64,000 bases of DNA from UBA668 sp963720695 (GTDB lineage Bacteria > Actinomycetota > Acidimicrobiia > Acidimicrobiales > Ilumatobacteraceae): assembly GCA_963720695.1 (NCBI GenBank), contig CAVRGG010000004.1, positions 1,302,001 to 1,366,000 of the forward strand, read 5' to 3'. Shown here in pieces: positions 1 through 8,267 of this stretch. A program made the translations under genes and the position numbers. The notes under the pieces are model-generated. The model did not search any database, had not been told where the DNA came from, and worked only from the letters and a program-made list of their open reading frames with translations. Every line of letters starts with the position of its first letter. Position 1 is the first letter of the stretch.

Positions 1-885
1 GTGTCCCCCCGTCCCGGTCTTCGCGCCCTGTCCGAACTTGAAGTGGAAGGCCTGGACGTCGCGCACCTTGTCGAGCGACCATCCGAATCGAGCGGACGCG
101 AGTTCGTAGAAGTAGCGCGTGTTCTCCGCGTGCTCCTCGGGCAACATGCCGCCTTCACCGGAACAGATGCCGGTGCCCGCCCCCTGGGCACCACGTGCCA
201 GCGCGACCTTCGCCTCCAGCGACAGTGCGCCGAAGCTCATGTCGCTCACGAACAACGGGATGTCGAGCTGGAGCGGCTTCGTCGCGGTGGCGCCGATGGT
301 CACGGCAGTCCCCACCGACTCGTCGTCGAGCAGCGGCCGTGTCGCCAACTGCGCCGTGACGATCTGGATCGAATCCCACGACGGGAGCCGATCGCGAGGC
401 ACACCCATCGCCGCGACCGGACCGTGGTGTCCGACCTTCGAGAGTCCGTTGATCGCCAGACTCCGGATCTGACCGACGAAGGGTTCCTCGGGGCCGCCAT
501 GAGGATCCTGGAACGTGCCTTGGTACGCATCGCGGTCGAAGGGTTGCGGATGATCCCGCTCCCACGCCGCGATCTCGTCGGCATCGACCAGCAGTTCGTC
601 CGCATCCGCATCGACCCAGGACGTGAAACGGTGCAGCTGCTGTGTGGAGTCGTAGGAGCTGATCCCCGTGGGCAGCGAGTAATCCCAGCCGTGCAGCCCG
701 CACACCAGGTTTCCGTCGCGGACGGCGCCGTCGGCCATGAGTGCTCCGCGGTGCACGCAGCGGCCGTAGAGGACGGAGTGCTCATCGCCGACACGGACGA
801 TGACGAGGTCGACGTTGGCCACGAATGCGCCGGCCGGAGCGCGGTCGGCGAGGTCGCTCCATCGTGCGATGGCAGTGGGTGTCAT
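1..885 (-). CDS. Rieske-domain / FMN-binding glutamate synthase-family protein (3' end beyond window)
   Basis: Reading leftwards from an ATG at 885 the frame stays open to base 1, so 295 codons are visible and the C-terminus lies outside the window. Residues about 1-105 form a Rieske [2Fe-2S] domain with both cluster pairs visible, CVH (in YGRCVHRG) and CGLH (in VCGLHGWDYS). From about residue 200 the protein matches the FMN-binding central domain of glutamate synthase (GltB-type), with GAGTGICSGEGGMLPEE and FHFKFGQGAKTGTGG. Classical GltB has an N-terminal glutaminase domain instead, so this is a glutamate synthase-related oxidoreductase whose electron input may come through the Rieske centre. 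Substrate is not predictable from sequence. No ribosome-binding site is obvious; the start is set by the beginning of the Rieske homology. Confidence 0.85.
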   Translation of the reverse strand, partial: MTPTAIARWSDLADRAPAGAFVANVDLVIVRVGDEHSVLYGRCVHRGALMADGAVRDGNLVCGLHGWDYSLPTGISSYDSTQQLHRFTSWVDADADELLVDADEIAAWERDHPQPFDRDAYQGTFQDPHGGPEEPFVGQIRSLAINGLSKVGHHGPVAAMGVPRDRLPSWDSIQIVTAQLATRPLLDDESVGTAVTIGATATKPLQLDIPLFVSDMSFGALSLEAKVALARGAQGAGTGICSGEGGMLPEEHAENTRYFYELASARFGWSLDKVRDVQAFHFKFGQGAKTGTGGH

Positions 886-1011
886 GCACCCGAGTCTCCC
901 AGAATCCGCCACGTCGATGTCACGCCGGCCCCGAGTGGGTTGGCTGCGTCGGCCCACGAAAGCGTGGCCGACCGAGGCTAATGGTTCCCTGATCGGCGAC
1001 GACGGGGGCAG

Positions 1012-2701
1012 GTGTGGCGCAGGCTGAGTCGAATGCCACGGGCGATGAGGGAACCGTCGGCCCCGAATCCGACCGCAACCGGCAGACCTCGGCGCCTAGT
1101 CGCCAGTCACACGATGGCGCTCGTCGCCGAGATGGGGTGCGCTGATCGCTCTGCTCGTCTACGCGTTCGAAACCAGCGGTCCGCGCGTCGTCGGAGTCGC
1201 ATCGTTCGCGGCGTCGGTGCCGATACGTGCTCCTCGCCTCGTCGACGGCCCGCGCCGCGGAGCGCCACCCGGCGGCGCAGGTGCGGACCGTCGGCATGGT
1301 GGGGCAGGGAGTGGGTTTCGGGTTCGCCGCGGCGGTGTCCTTGATGGACGGACCGCTGTGGCTCGTCGTGTCCGGCACAGCGCTCGGTTTCACTGCGGCG
1401 ACATCCTTGCGACCCGCTGGCGCCGTCCTGCTGCCGGCGCTGGTCAGATCATCTCGAGAGCTCACGACGGCAAACGTCTGGGTCGGCTACGCCGACAGTT
1501 CGGCACTGATGCTGGGACCTGCGTGCGCGACGATCCTGCTCGGACTGCACGGTCCGGATGCGGCGCTCGCAGGTGTCGCGGTGCTCTCCTTCCTCGGCGC
1601 CGCAGTCTCGTGGACCACGATCGCCGACGGCCCGCCGGCCGCAGGCGACCCGTCCGACGGTGGAGCACCCCGGACCGGAACCTCGCTGACGTGGTGGTCA
1701 GCGGGCCGTTCACCGACGTCGGACGCCTCGCCAGACGGCGTGAGTCCCGAGCGGTGCTCGCAGTTGCCGTCGCGGAGTTCATGCTCGTCGGGGCGAGCGA
1801 CGTCATCTGGGTCGTGGTTGCGGGCAAGCACCTCGATCTCGGGACGGCGGGCGGCGGCGTGTTGAGCGCGTTGTTCGGCGCTGGGTCGTTCCTCAGCATG
1901 CTGGTGTCGGGGAGAGCGGCCAGGCGTCCGCGCCTCGTGCCACTGATGGCCGTCGCGCTGGCGGCTGTCACAGTCGGATGCATCGTGTTGGGCGCAGTCA
2001 TCACACTGGCCACCGCTCTCGTGCTCATCCCTGCGCTCGGCCTGAGCCGGGCGGTGCTCGACTTGCTCGCCCGTGTGCTGCTGCAGCGTTCGGCACCGCC
2101 GTCCGAGCTCGCCAGCGTCTTTGGAGCGCTGGAGACCTCGAGCGGCGTGGGTCTGCTTGTCGGGTCACTCCTCGCCCAAGTGTTGATCGCATGGTCGGGT
2201 GCCACTGCGGCCTTGGTCGGGCTTGGCGCCGTCTTCGCGCTCGTGCTCGTCACGGTCGGCCGGTCGCTGTACGCCGCGGATGCGGCCGCCGACGTACCCG
2301 TGGTGGAGATGACACTGCTCCGACAGCTTCCCGTGTTCGCACCCCTCCCCGTCTTCGAACTCGAGGCGGTCGCTCGCGCTGCGCGGGAAGTGGACGTTGC
2401 CGCCGGCGAGGTGGTGATCAACGCAGGGGACGCAGGCGACCGTTTCTACGCCATCGTCGACGGCTCGTTCGAGATCGTTCGCGAGGGCCGCCGCGTGGCC
2501 ACCGCCCGACGCGGCCAGGGCTTCGGCGAGGTGGCACTGCTCGCCGACGTCCCACGTCTGGCCACCGTCACCGCTGTCGGAGCGGGCTCATTGCTGGCGA
2601 TCGATCGCGACACGTTCCTCCTTGCGGTCACCGGGCACGCTCCGGCGCACGAGGCTGCGTGGACCGTGCTCCGTGGATGGGGCGTCGACGATCACCGCTA
2701 G
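1012..2701 (+). pseudogene. MFS transporter with C-terminal cyclic nucleotide-binding domain, frame disrupted three times
   Basis: Homology to actinobacterial 12-TM MFS permeases with a cNMP-binding tail continues across three frames. LVASHTMALVAE ends at 1131 and WGALIALLVYAF resumes at 1133 (one extra A). ASVP ends at 1222 and YVLLASSTARAAERH resumes at 1224 (one extra A). Near 1665-1675 the frame shifts back by one before VVVSGPFTDVGRLA. The last piece runs to the TAG at 2701 and ends in a cNMP-binding fold (about 2320-2690, including AGDAGDRFYAIVDGSFEIV and GFGEVALLADVPRLATV). Either a decayed transporter or a region with base-calling indels; the codon bias is well preserved in each segment, which favours recent or artefactual damage. 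The start is uncertain: GTG at 1012, or ATG at 1033 or 1045. Confidence 0.7.
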
Positions 2702-2732
2702 CTCGCCGACGGACGCGTGATCACCTGACGCG

Positions 2733-2763
2733 TTGACATTCAACCATCTGAGTTGAGTATTGT
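2733..2763 (+). promoter_or_regulatory. Promoter and ArsR-type dyad upstream of the ArsR regulator
   Basis: A perfect TTGACA (-35) at 2733-2738 is followed 19 bp later by TATTGT at 2758-2763. An imperfect dyad TCAAC-N7-GTTGA (2740-2744 / 2752-2756) sits in the spacer. The predicted start of transcription falls at about 2770, which is the GTG start of the regulator, so a leaderless transcript is plausible. An autoregulatory ArsR operator is the inference. Confidence 0.5.
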
Positions 2764-2769
2764 GCGGTC

Positions 2770-3117
2770 GTGCCAGCGATGACAGAGACCTCGGAGGTGA
2801 CCACCTTCCGGGCACTCGGCGATCCCGTGCGTTCGGGGATCGTGGAGTACCTCAGCGCCACCGATGGTGCGACGGTCAACGAACTCGCCGCGCTGTTTCC
2901 GATCTCGTTGCAGGCAGTGTCCAAGCACATCAAGGTCCTCCAGGCCGCCGGACTGGTGAGCCAACGCCGCGAAGGCCGGGAGCGGCCGGTGCGGCTCGAG
3001 CGTCAGCGTGTGGCCTCCGCCGGTGGATGGCTCGATGCACGACTGCGCCAGCTGGAACGCCGCTACGAACGTCTCGACCAACTCCTCAGTGACCTCCAGG
3101 AAGGAACCCCCACATGA
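2770..3117 (+). CDS. ArsR-family winged-helix transcriptional regulator
   Basis: This 115-aa protein is the size of a typical ArsR/SmtB repressor. The DNA-binding segment is clear: FRALGDPVRSGIVEYL (alpha 1-2), then VNELAALFPISLQAVSKHIKVLQAAGLV as helix-turn-helix, followed by the wing. No cysteine-based metal site (CxC) is present, so it is probably not a metal sensor but of the subgroup that is co-transcribed with SRPBCC (AHSA1) proteins. Its TGA overlaps the next gene's ATG (3114-3117), so the two are translationally coupled. GTG at 2770 or ATG at 2779 could be the start; the promoter position allows leaderless initiation at 2770. Confidence 0.85.
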   Translation: MPAMTETSEVTTFRALGDPVRSGIVEYLSATDGATVNELAALFPISLQAVSKHIKVLQAAGLVSQRREGRERPVRLERQRVASAGGWLDARLRQLERRYERLDQLLSDLQEGTPT

Positions 3118-3596
3118 CCACCAAGCACCCCACGGTCCACGCCCGAGCGGGCGAGATGGCGCTGTCGTTCTCCCGCGAGTTCGACGCTCCGGCGGCGCTC
3201 GTGTTCCGCGCCCACACCGAGCCCGACCTGTTCGTCCGCTGGATGGGTCCCCATGGCACCACCTGCGACGTGGAGCGCTTCGACGCCACGACGGGCGGCG
3301 CGTTCCACTACACGATTCGAGGCGGGGGACAATCGTTCACCTTCTTCGGGTCCTACCATCACGTCGCGGCTCCCGACCGGATTGTGCACACCTGGGAGTT
3401 CGAGGGCGACCCGGGCCGTCCGACGCTGGAGACACTTCGATTCGTCGACCTCGAAGGTGGCCGGTGTCGCCTCGAGGGGATGTCGATCTACACCTCGGTC
3501 GACCAGTGCGACGAGATGCTCGAATTCGACGAGAGCGGCGACGGGATGGACGAGAACTTCCAGCGACTCGACGAGGTCCTTCCCGACCTGGTCTGA
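3114..3596 (+). CDS. SRPBCC / AHSA1-type ligand-binding domain protein
   Basis: A 160-aa START-like helix-grip protein of the AHSA1 family: ALSFSREFDAPAALVFRAHTEPDLFVRWMG at the N-terminus and the family-typical ending in which a paired aromatic strand precedes QRLDEVLPDLV. These proteins fold around a hydrophobic cavity but have no common enzymatic activity. It is preceded by AGGAAGGA and overlaps the ArsR stop by four bases. The ArsR-SRPBCC pair is a recurrent actinobacterial arrangement, and the SRPBCC partner may bind the same ligand or act on the stress the regulator senses; that role is inferred. Confidence 0.85.
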   Translation: MTTKHPTVHARAGEMALSFSREFDAPAALVFRAHTEPDLFVRWMGPHGTTCDVERFDATTGGAFHYTIRGGGQSFTFFGSYHHVAAPDRIVHTWEFEGDPGRPTLETLRFVDLEGGRCRLEGMSIYTSVDQCDEMLEFDESGDGMDENFQRLDEVLPDLV

Positions 3597-3703
3597 CATC
3601 GCAGCGCACGAATGGGCGTCCGTGTCGAAATCGGACGTGCTCGTTCGTCGCAGTCTCGAAAGGGCAGCGAGCACGCGCCCAGAACGACAGGAGATGACCA
3701 GCG

Positions 3704-4033
3704 ATGAAGTACCTGATCTTCGTGATCGACGACACCACCGGTTCCGCCACCCCCGCCGAGATGGCCGACATCGGCGAGTTCAATCAACGACTCGTCGACG
3801 GCGGCCACTGGATCTACGCCGGCGGCCTCGTGTCGCCCAGCGATGCGACCATCATCGACGGCAGGGGCGACCGGCCCGTGTTCGTGGACGGTCCGTTCAT
3901 CGAGTCGAAGGAGCACTACGCGGGCTTCTGGATCATCGATGCGCCAGACCCGGAAGCGGCCCGGGACCTGGCGTCGGCGGGCTCGAAGAGCTGCAATCGG
4001 CGGGTCGAGCTGCGACCGTTCTTGGGCGAGTGA
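3704..4033 (+). CDS. YciI-like (YCII-related, DGPF) protein
   Basis: A 109-aa protein with MKYLIFVIDD at the start and the DGPF motif in FVDGPFIESKEHYAGFWII, both typical of YCII-related domains with a ferredoxin-like fold. Members are often found next to SRPBCC proteins or ECF sigma factors, as here with the SRPBCC gene 107 bp upstream. ACAGGAGATG lies just upstream of the ATG. No catalytic function is established for this subgroup. It probably belongs to the same regulon as the ArsR cassette. Confidence 0.85.
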   Translation: MKYLIFVIDDTTGSATPAEMADIGEFNQRLVDGGHWIYAGGLVSPSDATIIDGRGDRPVFVDGPFIESKEHYAGFWIIDAPDPEAARDLASAGSKSCNRRVELRPFLGE

Positions 4034-4049
4034 CCGGCGCAGACCGTCC

Positions 4050-5444
4050 TCATCCGTTCGCGGCTCCGGCGACATCGGTGAGTGACTGAAGCATCGTGTC
4101 GAGCGTGCCCGGATCGTCGATCAGCTCGAGCATCGCCTTCCACCACGCCTGCTGCACCGCGGACGGCATGCTGTCGCCGGCGCCGAAACGAACCACCTTC
4201 GCCGACTCGAGGGCATCGGCCGCAGCGAGCGCAACGGGGTCGGCGTAGGCGTCCCGGGCCACGCTGCGATTGACGGAGGTGAAGCCGCCCAGCTCGACCC
4301 AGGCCTGTTGCGACTCGGCGCCCGCGAGGTAGGTCATGAACGAGCGTGCCGCCGGCGTGTCGTTCATCATGACGACCACATCCGCACCAATGGTGATCGA
4401 GCCCGCGGCTTCGGGACTGATGGTGGGGAACGGGAAGAAGTCGTAGTCCTCACCGGGGACGAGCTGCGGATATCTGGAAGCGATGAACGCCTGGGCGAAC
4501 GAGGCGAGGTAGTACATGTAGGCCGTCGGCGGGTCGGTGTACATCGGGTACGACCCGTCGGCGTCGCCCGTGGCGAGGATGCCCGCAGTGCCGCCGTTCA
4601 CGTACCCGGGGGTGTTCACGATCGTCTCGAACGTGTCGAACGCCCCGGCCACGCACGGATCCGTCCACGGGATCCGGCCGGCGACCCACTCGTCGTACTG
4701 CTCGGCCCCGCAGCTGTTGAGCACGATCTCGGAGATCCAGTCGGTGAGCGCCCAACCGCCGCCTCCGGGCAGCCGTGGCGCGACGACCGAGAACGGAGTG
4801 CGCCCGTCGGCCACCATCGTGTCGGCGAGCTGGATCATCTCGTCCCACGTCGAGGGCACCGCGTAGCCATCAGCAGCGAACGCCTTCGGGGCGTACCAGA
4901 CCGTTGCCTTGTTCGTGACCTTGTAGAAGATGCCGTAGAGCTGCCCGCCGTCGCTCCCCAGGTCGAGCCATGCCGGCGCATAATCCTTCTGGAGTTGGGT
5001 CGCGTCCAGCACGGATGGGAGCGCGACGAGCCGGCCCTCCGCCGCCAGCTGGTGCATGAGACCGAGGTTCGGAAGGATCGCGATGTCGGGTGGAGTGCCC
5101 GCGTCGATCTGTGCCCTGAGTTCGCTGGGCAGGTCACGCGCCCCGGTCCAGTCGACGGTTCCTCCCGTGTCCTGTTCCCACGTCGAGGCGACCGTCTTGA
5201 AGCTGTCGAACTCGGGGCCACTCCACAGGCCGAGGACGCGAACATCGGTGGCGGTGGGATCCGCAGATGCGGGGGTCGTCGGTTGCGACGTCGCTGACCC
5301 GCTGCAGCCGGCAGCCAACCCCCATGCGATCACAAGGCACGGCAGAAATCGACCCCGACGCTCAGCCCGGCGAGGAGGCCGAGCTGACGGTCGGTTCCAC
5401 CGGTGTGTGTGCGTTCGAAGGACCGGTGTTCCTTCCGGTTCCAT
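4050..5444 (-). CDS. ABC transporter substrate-binding lipoprotein, sugar type (orphan)
   Basis: A 464-aa extracytoplasmic solute-binding protein. The N-terminus is long and Arg-rich (about 32 residues), then a hydrophobic stretch ending in the lipobox LAAGC, so Cys47 should be lipidated. The body has family-1 (alpha-glucoside/maltose-like) features: VRVLGLWSGPEFDSFKTVAS, PPDIAILPNLG, TWDEMIQLADTMV, and a C-terminal VNRSVARDAY segment. The start at 5444 is supported by GAGGGAGAC seven bases upstream. No permease or ATPase gene is adjacent, so either it serves a system encoded elsewhere or the binding protein acts as a sensor. The ligand is likely a carbohydrate, by family. Confidence 0.85.
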   Translation of the reverse strand: MEPEGTPVLRTHTHRWNRPSARPPRRAERRGRFLPCLVIAWGLAAGCSGSATSQPTTPASADPTATDVRVLGLWSGPEFDSFKTVASTWEQDTGGTVDWTGARDLPSELRAQIDAGTPPDIAILPNLGLMHQLAAEGRLVALPSVLDATQLQKDYAPAWLDLGSDGGQLYGIFYKVTNKATVWYAPKAFAADGYAVPSTWDEMIQLADTMVADGRTPFSVVAPRLPGGGGWALTDWISEIVLNSCGAEQYDEWVAGRIPWTDPCVAGAFDTFETIVNTPGYVNGGTAGILATGDADGSYPMYTDPPTAYMYYLASFAQAFIASRYPQLVPGEDYDFFPFPTISPEAAGSITIGADVVVMMNDTPAARSFMTYLAGAESQQAWVELGGFTSVNRSVARDAYADPVALAAADALESAKVVRFGAGDSMPSAVQQAWWKAMLELIDDPGTLDTMLQSLTDVAGAANG

Positions 5445-5540
5445 GACGTCTCCCTCGGATTCGAGCCGACCGTGACGGCGGCCGCGTGGCCGACGGTAGC
5501 CCGCGGCGGAGGCGGTGCCGGCAGGTCGACGCGCGTGAGA

Positions 5541-6491
5541 TCAGCTGACGGTCGCGATCGAGCGGCAGTCCGCGGTCGTCGCTCCGTTGGCGAGGGCGGC
5601 GTCGACTTCGCTGCCACCGGTCTGCCACGCGATGGTCTGTCCCGGCGCGACGCGATCCGTGTACGAACGCACCCCGGTCAGTGTCGTGCCATCCGCCGCC
5701 GACACGATGCAGGCCACCGACGGACTCCCCAGCGACTGCTGGGACGGGTTCGTGACCGTGCCGGACAAGGTGGAGTAGTACTGATCAGGGTTGAACACGA
5801 CACCACCCACGGTCATTTCGACGAATTCGGTGGAGAACACCGAGTCGTCTCGGGCGAACGCATGCACCTCGATGGTCGTCGGCGGGTTCGCGGTCATGTC
5901 CGAGGTGGCAGTGGCGCTCGCCGGGAACTTGCCGCCCGCCGGGATCACTTCGATGTAGTCGGTCGAGGTGTCGACCGGGGTCCCGTCCGCGGCGACGAAG
6001 TTGAACGAGACCTCGACGTAGAACAGCGGGTGGTCCGAGTTGTTGACGACCCAGGCACCGGCGCTGGCCCACAACTCACCGAGGGCGTCGTAGGTGACGA
6101 ACCCTGGCTGCTCGATGGAAGCGAGCTCATTGCTGGTGCCGGTGGTCGGCGGGGCGGCCGTGGTGTCCGACTCGGAGTTGGCGGCGGTGGTGTCGGCGCC
6201 GGGTTGTGCTGTCGTCTGCGAGGACGGGTCGGTGGCCACCACGGTGGTCGACGCGGCCGGTTCCACCGAGGCCGAGTCCGAGCCGGAATGACCGATCGCA
6301 TAGCCGCCGACGCCGCCGAGCAATGCGGCCACGACGACCGCGGCGACGAGCGCGGACATGCCGACCTTCTTGGAGCCGGACGGGGGCGTGTCGACGACCA
6401 GGGCCGACACCGGCGTCGCGGAGGTCCGGCTCGATGCTGGATCTGCGGGCCTGTCGGGCACCGGTGGCGGTGGGAACGATGAGTCGCTCAT
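5541..6491 (-). CDS. Membrane-anchored extracellular protein of unknown function
   Basis: About 316 aa starting at MSDSSFPPPP (an ATG six codons upstream, at 6509, is the alternative; neither has a clear ribosome-binding site). A Pro/Ser-rich cytoplasmic head of about 45 residues precedes one membrane helix (MSALVAAVVVAALLGGVGGY), then a Thr/Ala/Ser linker of about 50 residues, then a beta-rich domain of about 180 residues. That domain reads like an FxLYD-type extracellular beta-sandwich repeated twice: AWVVNNSDHPLFYVEVSF and a second unit around YSTLSGTVTNPSQQSLGSP. No enzymatic motif is visible. It is followed by nothing obvious in operon; the SBP gene lies about 100 bp further on in the same direction. 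Confidence 0.7.
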   Translation of the reverse strand: MSDSSFPPPPVPDRPADPASSRTSATPVSALVVDTPPSGSKKVGMSALVAAVVVAALLGGVGGYAIGHSGSDSASVEPAASTTVVATDPSSQTTAQPGADTTAANSESDTTAAPPTTGTSNELASIEQPGFVTYDALGELWASAGAWVVNNSDHPLFYVEVSFNFVAADGTPVDTSTDYIEVIPAGGKFPASATATSDMTANPPTTIEVHAFARDDSVFSTEFVEMTVGGVVFNPDQYYSTLSGTVTNPSQQSLGSPSVACIVSAADGTTLTGVRSYTDRVAPGQTIAWQTGGSEVDAALANGATTADCRSIATVS

Positions 6492-6574
6492 ACGCGCACC
6501 GTACGCCATCGCTCCTGGTGGACAAAGGGAACTTGGTCACGTCGTGACGAGATTCACGCAGCCGCGCGGCCGCA

Positions 6575-7297
6575 TCACCCGACCGACGAAGCCTGATGCT
6601 CCAGCGCGAAGTCGTTGGGCGGGCTTCGCACGAGAATCACGACACTCACCACCGCGATCCACGCGGGCACCAGGTAGACGGTCGGGACCACGATGGTGAC
6701 GTTGACGAACTCGGCGGCGGCTGCGAAGTAGGTGAGCCACACCAACCAACGGGGCAGGGCGCCGGTGACACGGCCGAGACTTGCGGTGGCCATCATCACG
6801 AGCGTCGCCACTCGGGGGGCGAACACCGACAGCGTCACGGCTGCCGCCGCTCTGGTGAGCCCCACCGCGTCGGGCGACGGCGTGCGGCCACCGATCTTGA
6901 CGAGCACCGCTGGGGCTGCGAGGAGCGCCGCACCGAGGAACAACAATCCGGCGAGCAGGATGCCAGCGCCGAAGAAGACCGTTCCGAACAGCTTCGGTTC
7001 ACGGTCACCGATCCGGCCTCGTACGACACCGATGAACCACAGAAACGCGATCGTCGCGATGACGAGCACCTGGAGCCAGACCACGGCTGCGTTACACCTC
7101 GAGGCGTTGGCGTAGTAGCGGGTGATGTCCTCGTCCGAGGCACCGATGCCCGGAGCCGCGAGCAGGCCGGACAGCGACAGGGCCCAGCCCGTTGCGCAGA
7201 CGATCCCGGCGACCGCGGCAGCGTTGATCGAACCGAGCCGCCGCCGCATCGGGCGCGACGCGAACAGCGGGTCAGCAGCACTGTTGGGACTGGCCAT
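6575..7297 (-). CDS. Six-helix integral membrane protein of unknown function
   Basis: A 240-aa protein with about six predicted membrane spans, including AAAVAGIVCATGWALSLSGLL, WLQVLVIATIAFLWFIGVV, FGAGILLAGLLFLGAALLAA and a C-terminal pair ending near AWIAVVSVVILV. A loop after the first span carries GASDEDITRYYANAS, a pattern also seen in DUF4386-like membrane proteins (compare the gene at 33549). No catalytic residues stand out. It lies in the same direction as the gene at 5541, separated by about 85 bp, with no visible terminator. Confidence 0.7.
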   Translation of the reverse strand: MASPNSAADPLFASRPMRRRLGSINAAAVAGIVCATGWALSLSGLLAAPGIGASDEDITRYYANASRCNAAVVWLQVLVIATIAFLWFIGVVRGRIGDREPKLFGTVFFGAGILLAGLLFLGAALLAAPAVLVKIGGRTPSPDAVGLTRAAAAVTLSVFAPRVATLVMMATASLGRVTGALPRWLVWLTYFAAAAEFVNVTIVVPTVYLVPAWIAVVSVVILVRSPPNDFALEHQASSVG

Positions 7298-7357
7298 CGC
7301 TCGACAACGTAGACCTTGAGCCAGCTGCTCACTGCCACCGATCCGAGACAGCCGTTC

Positions 7358-8182
7358 TCAGTGCTGATCGAGCGATTCGACGAAGCGGGCGAGTTCGGTC
7401 GGGTCGATGTGGCTCACCGAGCCGTCGTCGGGAAAGGTGCCACGCAGCACATCCTCACGGAAGGCGGAGAGCGCCCGCACTCGCTCCTCGGCGATGCGGC
7501 GTTGCAACGATGCGACGTCGCCGTAGGCGCGTGCATGGCGAGGTACTCGCGGGCTCTCGCCGACGATGTCGGACTGGAACAGGAACATCACGTCGGCATC
7601 CCTGCCCGATCCGAGCGAGATGGTGGCCATGCCCGTGCGCGGCGTGATCTCCGCGAGCACCTGTGCCGGGACGAGTTCGCACTCGACGGCGAAGGCACCC
7701 GCTTCCTCGAGCTCCTGGAACTGACGCCACAACGCCGAGGCCTCCGCAGCGTCGCGGCCCACCGGGCGGACACCGCCGAGTTGGTTCGATCGCTTGGGAA
7801 CGAACCCGAGGTGGCCCATCACCGGCACACCCTCCGCGGCGAGGAGACGGACGGCGTCGAGGCGACGCGCCGTGATGACCGCGTCAGCGCCCGCGCCGAG
7901 CGCTCGAAAGGCGGTGGCGAGCAGGTCGTCGATGGTGACCTCGCCGCCGAAATCGATGGCTGCCGTGACGAACAGTCGACTCGAGCCGCGCCGGACGTCG
8001 GGTACCGCCTCGGCGAGACAGACGACCATGTCGATACCGGCCGCAGCCGCCGCTTCTGCCTCCAGCTCGGTGCCGGCCGTCACCTGTACGTACTGGCGGC
8101 CCGTGCCCTTGAGCCCGGCGATGGAGGCGACCGTGACCGTGCGGTCGGCGTCACGACCGTTGAAATCCAAGATCCTGGTCAT
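7358..8182 (-). CDS. Ketopantoate hydroxymethyltransferase (PanB)-like protein
   Basis: A 274-aa protein of the PanB / phosphoenolpyruvate mutase superfamily. The C-terminal half is recognisably PanB: VPVMGHLGFVPKRSNQLGG, then AGAFAVECELVPAQVLAEIT (the glutamate of ECELVP matches the catalytic Glu) and TISLGSGRDADVMFLFQSD. The N-terminal half departs from true PanB. Where the family has a GDSLG metal-site motif this protein reads MVVCLAEAVPD, so one magnesium ligand appears changed. It has no other pantothenate gene nearby. It may be an aldolase or lyase of this fold acting on a different 2-oxo acid; assignment as PanB itself is not secure. Confidence 0.7.
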   Translation of the reverse strand: MTRILDFNGRDADRTVTVASIAGLKGTGRQYVQVTAGTELEAEAAAAAGIDMVVCLAEAVPDVRRGSSRLFVTAAIDFGGEVTIDDLLATAFRALGAGADAVITARRLDAVRLLAAEGVPVMGHLGFVPKRSNQLGGVRPVGRDAAEASALWRQFQELEEAGAFAVECELVPAQVLAEITPRTGMATISLGSGRDADVMFLFQSDIVGESPRVPRHARAYGDVASLQRRIAEERVRALSAFREDVLRGTFPDDGSVSHIDPTELARFVESLDQH

Positions 8183-8267
8183 CGGCGCACGACGCTAGTC
8201 GGGGCCGCCGCGCCCCTGATCCCACGACGTCGGCCTGGGTCGATGTCGTGGCCGGTCGACACCTACG

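Noticed and set aside
1..981. A 326-codon plus-strand frame at the left edge
   Set aside because: The minus strand carries the Rieske and glutamate synthase motifs over the same bases.
5440..5480. A tRNA-like TTCGAGCC string
   Set aside because: No acceptor or anticodon stem can be drawn around it; it is the 5' leader of the binding-protein gene.
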